64,000 bases of DNA, taken from Brevipalpus yothersi. Its lineage: Eukaryota > Arthropoda > Arachnida > Trombidiformes > Tenuipalpidae. Below are positions 59,606 through 64,000 of this stretch, piece after piece (the first letter of the stretch is position 1; each line of letters starts with the position of its first letter). The position numbers and the translations under genes were made by a program. The stretch is taken from positions 184,623 through 248,622 of the forward strand of contig QZCP01000667.1 of the NCBI GenBank assembly GCA_003956705.1. The letters are read 5' to 3'. The notes under the pieces were generated by a model. That model was not told the DNA's origin, made no database searches, and saw nothing but the letters and a program-made list of their open reading frames with translations.

Positions 59606-62600
59606 ATACAGGCGAGATGAGCCGTGAAAAGAATGAAGAAAGGTCATAATTCAAAATGGGTGTCAAAAGGGTCAAGAATGAGTGGGAGGCAGTGGCTATT
59701 GAGACTTTCTATCGGTGGGACTGTTGCTTAGAATTTCAAACCAAATCCAATGAATGAATAAAATGGACAGGGATACAGTGGCACAATACCTAGAATGCAG
59801 ATGAGCCCATAGACGTGCTCAGGCTCCGATGCATGTGGACAATTGAAATCGGGAAGCGGCAAAGAATAGGAAAAACGAAGTGAAATGTTGATAAATATCA
59901 ATGGGCGATTGTTGTTCCACTTATTTAGTGAGCAGCTTATTGATATTCTTCTCAGATCCTATTTTCACTGGACTCTATTCTCTATTCTGATGCTGCTAAA
60001 TAATGATGAAGCTTCTTGCTTTCGGACAAATACATTAACAATCACTTTCACATACGATTCTAAGATATATCTGAGCAAGATGGAGAGAGAGAGACGAGGA
60101 AATAAATTCTGTTTCGAATAAAGATTTATCTGTACTCGGATGTGAAAGCATGCCATGGTCAATAGATGGTACAATATTGGAAATGAGATGTACGATGAAA
60201 AAGCCTCCACAAAACAACTCGTGAGGACAAGGGACTGTTTAATGAGACTGATCGAACTGAATCGAACTACAAAGTGATGGACAAGATGAGACCAAAGTCA
60301 ATAGCCGATGAGTGGTGAGAGTGAAAGATCGCTTGACTTGTTCACATACAATTCACGATGTTTGTCATAGTCTAGGTGGACTGGAAAACTAGATTTACAT
60401 TGTAGACATTGTTCCTGGTAAGGTCCAGTTAAAATGATAATGTTACCATGTTCCAAATCCACTGTGAGTTGGGTTATGTTGCGGTTGTGAGGAAGAAGCC
60501 TAAAAATTTTCGAATTTAGAAACAGAATAAATCAAGAAGATTATTCTGTTGTTGGAATCTCAATCGTGGCTGAATTCATGCTGAACATTTCCATCTTACA
60601 TATACTTTCTCTTCTTATTTTTTCTCCTCCTCCTCTTCTTCTTTGGGGCAATCACTTTCACTCTCTTGACAACTGATGTGTATCAATGGTCAACTGAGAT
60701 TTGTTCAATAGATACATGTATATGTCCTTTGGAAAAATAATGTGGTGAAAGTGAAGAAGAAGAGAATGAGAAAAAGACCGAAAACTTCATTGGACATTGA
60801 TCATTTGTTATCTATACAAAATGTCATGAGTAGACATGGCTTGTATTTTGGAGTCATTTTCTCTCGCTGACTTTCGACTAGCTGTTTACAGAGGCCTCTT
60901 GGATCCGTTTCCTCAGATTTCAACCTATATGAGTGAAGCAATTCAAAAATTGCTATCCATTACACCTCCTAATGGATGAGGTTTCTCCATTCTATGTCTC
61001 TCTTTCTCTCTCTCTCTCTCTTCTCCAAAATCCGATGATGGGTAACACGAAAGAAGGCAAAGTCTGAAATGAGATCGATGCGGATCAAGCAGCCGTGAAT
61101 GTGAATCAAAGCAAGCGTGAACATGATGTTGAAAGTAAAAAACAGTCAAAAGAATAGAACACTATACTTTTGGCCAATTTGAAGCAAAATATTGGTTCTA
61201 TTAGCAGTATTCAATGAGCTGAGAGCATGATTGCTGACAAAAAGAAAGACATCTCTATTGGGTTTTGAGAGTTTCATCTTCTTTTCCTTCAATTCTCACT
61301 TCATTCATCATCATATAGCTCCATTCCTCTTCTTCATCTTCTAATTCTTCTTCTTTGAACAGAGGAGATGATACAGCAAATCTTTCACCTCGTCGAATGT
61401 CTTGTCAGATTTTTTGAGTTTGTTCTACCTCCATGTTACCATTGTAACCCAATTGGCATGAATGCTCAAGATGCTATCGATTTTTGTCGAGTTTTTTTGG
61501 GAATTTTTGAAAAATCTCAAAAAATTGACCTTTGCTTGATGAATAACGCCAAGGCTGGGGGAAAGATTATTTGAAAATAGGTCAGAGAAAGTGAAAGGTT
61601 GCCCTCTACTTATCACATTAAATCAGGTGGATCAATTAGTGATCATTTTAGCATTAAGTTTGCCAACATATTACATGTTCCATAGCATAACCATTGAAAG
61701 AAGGAGAGAGAAAACAAATTTTCGAAGGAAATTTTGCTCGGAAGCGGAAATTGTTTTATATCGATTTGGGGCGAGAAAGTGAGAGTTACTAAGAAAACTA
61801 TAAGGAAAAAGCTTTGAGGAAAGAAAAGAGGAAAGGAAAAGGAAGGAAAAGTTGAAGATGAAAATGTTAACACTGATACCACTTTCTTCTTTCCCTCTTC
61901 ATCATTGTTTTCTGATTGATATGCGTGAAATTAAGACATGCAAGTGAATCAATCTAGTGATACAGAGAATATATTCGTACAAGAGGCTGAGAAATAAATT
62001 CAATGACTGTACAAGAAGTTTTCCATTTCATCTTCTCAAGAGGTCCACCTTGAACAGTGGACATTCCTTGGTGGCTTTTTCTTTTCACTCAGAAGGGAAG
62101 GAAGATGATGGTGTCTTGCTCTCTCTCTCTCTCTCTCTCTTGCAGCATCCCTTATTTTTCTTGCTTCTCTCCATCACTTCTTAGCTTGCCGAATGTGTTC
62201 CTGAGCCATGGTTAAAAAGCGGAAACGGAATCCACTCAGAGCCGGGAACAAATGAAGGGAAGAATCCGCTTGAGACTCCAGCAATTTCCGCACCATCATC
62301 CGGACTTATCCAGGACATCACTTAAAACCTATCGTTCCCAATAAATCTAACCCTTTAATATTGGTCCTTTCTTTCCCATATTCTATCTTTTTCCATTTTG
62401 TGTTCGTATTCTTTTCTCTTTTCTTTTCTCTCTCTCTCCCTCTTCCCTCTTCACTATCATCCATCAGAACATTCTGTTTCATGCTTCATCTTTTTGCTCT
62501 CTCTCTTTCTCTTTCTTTCTCTCCTTCGTTCTTGTATTCTTTCTCTCCCACTTTCTATTACTCTTTAGTCATCCCGAAGACACGCATCATCTTTCATCCA

Positions 62601-63066
62601 TTCGGCTACTTTAACTCACTCTACTTTCGCCTCTCATCATATTCTGACCAGCCATTTTGCCATCAAACTTCATTTTGTTCCGTATATATATATATGTGTT
62701 TATATATATATTCCATCCTTTTTGCTTTCACTTGATTCCCTCCCCTTCCATTATGGCATCACTCTATGTAGCATATACACTCATAAATAACTACATAAAC
62801 CATGGACCGCCCCCACCGCAGGCTTGCTACTATATTCAATAATCAATGGATCAATAAAAGCCAGTCATAAACATAGTTGGCAAGCCAGAAAAGTGGTGCG
62901 ATGAACATCGATTACCGATTCAAGGCGGTGAAAATGGGTTCCAAAAGAGAAAAACGAAAACTTATCCTACGTCCAAGGTATAGGCGAAAAAAGGCGGGAG
63001 AGAGACTATCAATGATTTGCTATGATTTACGCACATCAGCATGAAGAAAGACTGATTGTACATCAA

Positions 63067-64000
63067 GAGGCTGTGGTTGAAGAGAAAAAAATGTAACAAG
63101 AATGTACAGTATGCTAGTTGGATGTATGAAAAGAGAAAATCGAAGCATGAAGAGCATCAAATATGGTTACTCAAACGATTTGCTGATGCTAACTTCCAGA
63201 GGTTGATCATTTTTAGAAGGCCATAGACTGCTACTTAACCATGTGTACATGTATCTGTGACCGAAATAGTCTCTGTCCTTCTTGTCATCATCATAATCAT
63301 CAGGACAAATGAGAACACATTTACCTCATGCAGACACACTCATTTCTAATCTCTCCTTTCCATAGACAGCAAATGTCCATATTCTTCATCTCGTGCTACT
63401 AATGACTCACATAGTCTTTAGCATCAATTTTGACTTTTAGAGCATTCTCTGCGTCAGAATTTTTAGGTTCTAAATGATAAGATATCAAAATAATCTTGAA
63501 ATGGAGAAAATTCTATCTTTACTCTAATTAAGCTCGAGTTTGAGTTTGCTTTCGCAAAGAACCTGGAGTACTCCACACGAGAGGCTATTTGTGAGAAAAA
63601 TTTTCACCTAATATCACACAGAAAGTTGTGATGAAGAAATGTTTGGTACAGCAAAAAACTTAGAAACTTCAGAGCTATAGCCATGAACGATACCACTTTT
63701 AACCACACTTGAAACAGAGCAATTCTTCGAGAGAGGATTACATCCTCATCTCTACTAGTGTCTCTCTCCTCTGATAGCTTTCCATTTCCAAGGCAAAACA
63801 GATGATGAGATCGCGTTTCTTTTTCTACCCATCATTTACTCTCCAGCCTCTTCATCCTCTCTCAAGATAACCGCTCGTGTTGACACAGTTTGGTTGACAT
63901 GGCACTCTATATTATGTTACCTGCCATGAAGCCATCGAGCATTTCCATTATTCGAGTGATAAATACACACCGATATCTGGTGAGATCCTATGTCTTCAGA
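63067..64000 (-). repeat. Segmental inverted duplication, copy 2 (runs off the window)
   Basis: Reverse complement of 35048-35824. Similarity starts at GAGGCTGTGGTTGAAG (63067) and is still present at the last base, so the duplication continues beyond the window. Relative to copy 1 it has about 150 bp extra near 63,780-63,940. Confidence 0.92.

Larger units (their letters stand above)
56114..63066. other. Intronic or intergenic stretch after the 56.0-kb exon
   Basis: About 7 kb without a supported gene. GA/CT tracts at 57.4, 58.5, 59.5, 61.0 and 62.1 kb. Probably the intron preceding the next exon, expected beyond the window. Confidence 0.45.

Noticed and set aside
61363..61575. Possible further exon of the + strand gene after an acceptor at 61361-61362
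   Set aside because: Phase could fit and a short GDDTANLSPRRMSCQ-like reading exists, but there is no credible donor, and the longer frame has no exon-like composition.

Overview
Animal nuclear DNA, most likely from an arthropod and possibly a mite or other small chelicerate. The evidence is intron-containing genes with GT..AG introns that are mostly 55-200 bp, replication-type histone genes ending in the metazoan histone 3' stem-loop, AT-rich spacers, and very abundant long GA/CT microsatellites. A GM2-activator-like lipid protein fits a chelicerate, but the species is an inference. There is no bacterial, viral or CRISPR content. One assembly gap of 597 N lies inside a GA tract (47508-48104).

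Left third (1-31.7 kb), a compact gene-dense block: an AF4/FMR2-family (lilliputian-type) elongation factor (1287-4124, +); two head-to-head genes for small secreted helical proteins I do not recognise (5185-5676, -; 6314-6811, +); Cu/Zn superoxide dismutase (10027-10828, -); PBDC1 (11217-11720, -); a shortened CWC25-type splicing factor (12394-13086, +); DHTKD1-type 2-oxoadipate dehydrogenase (13646-16637, -); PTGES2-type GST/prostaglandin E synthase 2 (17911-19271, +); RGP1 (19596-20940, -); a GM2-activator-like protein (22695-23405, -); a carboxylesterase homologue that has lost its catalytic serine (23971-25731, -); TMEM33/Kr-h2 (27055-28009, -); and VPS51 of the GARP complex (29035-31730, +). 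Exon chains were joined by hand, and every complete chain is a multiple of three.

Middle (32-41 kb), a rearrangement hub: two nearly identical divergent H2A/H2B pairs and one H3 gene alternate with fragments of an ERG/FLI-type ETS factor (one DNA-binding exon and two C-terminal tail copies) and a decayed DHODH pseudogene that carries an 89-bp inverted copy of part of its own exon. Histone 3' flanks and ETS tails were copied together.

Right part (41-64 kb), long-intron territory: a serine-rich first exon (41307-42225, +) is followed by well-formed exons at 52502-52699 and 56033-56113. All of their boundaries are phase 1. The last about 0.9 kb of the window is an inverted copy of DNA that sits upstream of the orphan ETS exon (35.05-35.83 kb), and that ETS exon also begins in phase 1. 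I therefore infer that the + strand gene is the intact ERG-like ETS gene, with its DNA-binding exon just past the window end near 64.9 kb, and that the minus-strand ETS pieces are a partial inverted duplicate. This is the most interesting testable claim here. The rest of this part is intron sequence with many GA/CT tracts.

Functional links are loose. RGP1 and VPS51 both act in Rab6/GARP retrograde traffic to the Golgi, the GM2-activator-like and esterase-like genes are adjacent secreted proteins with lipid-related folds, and the histone genes form a small replication-dependent cluster without H4 or H1 in view.
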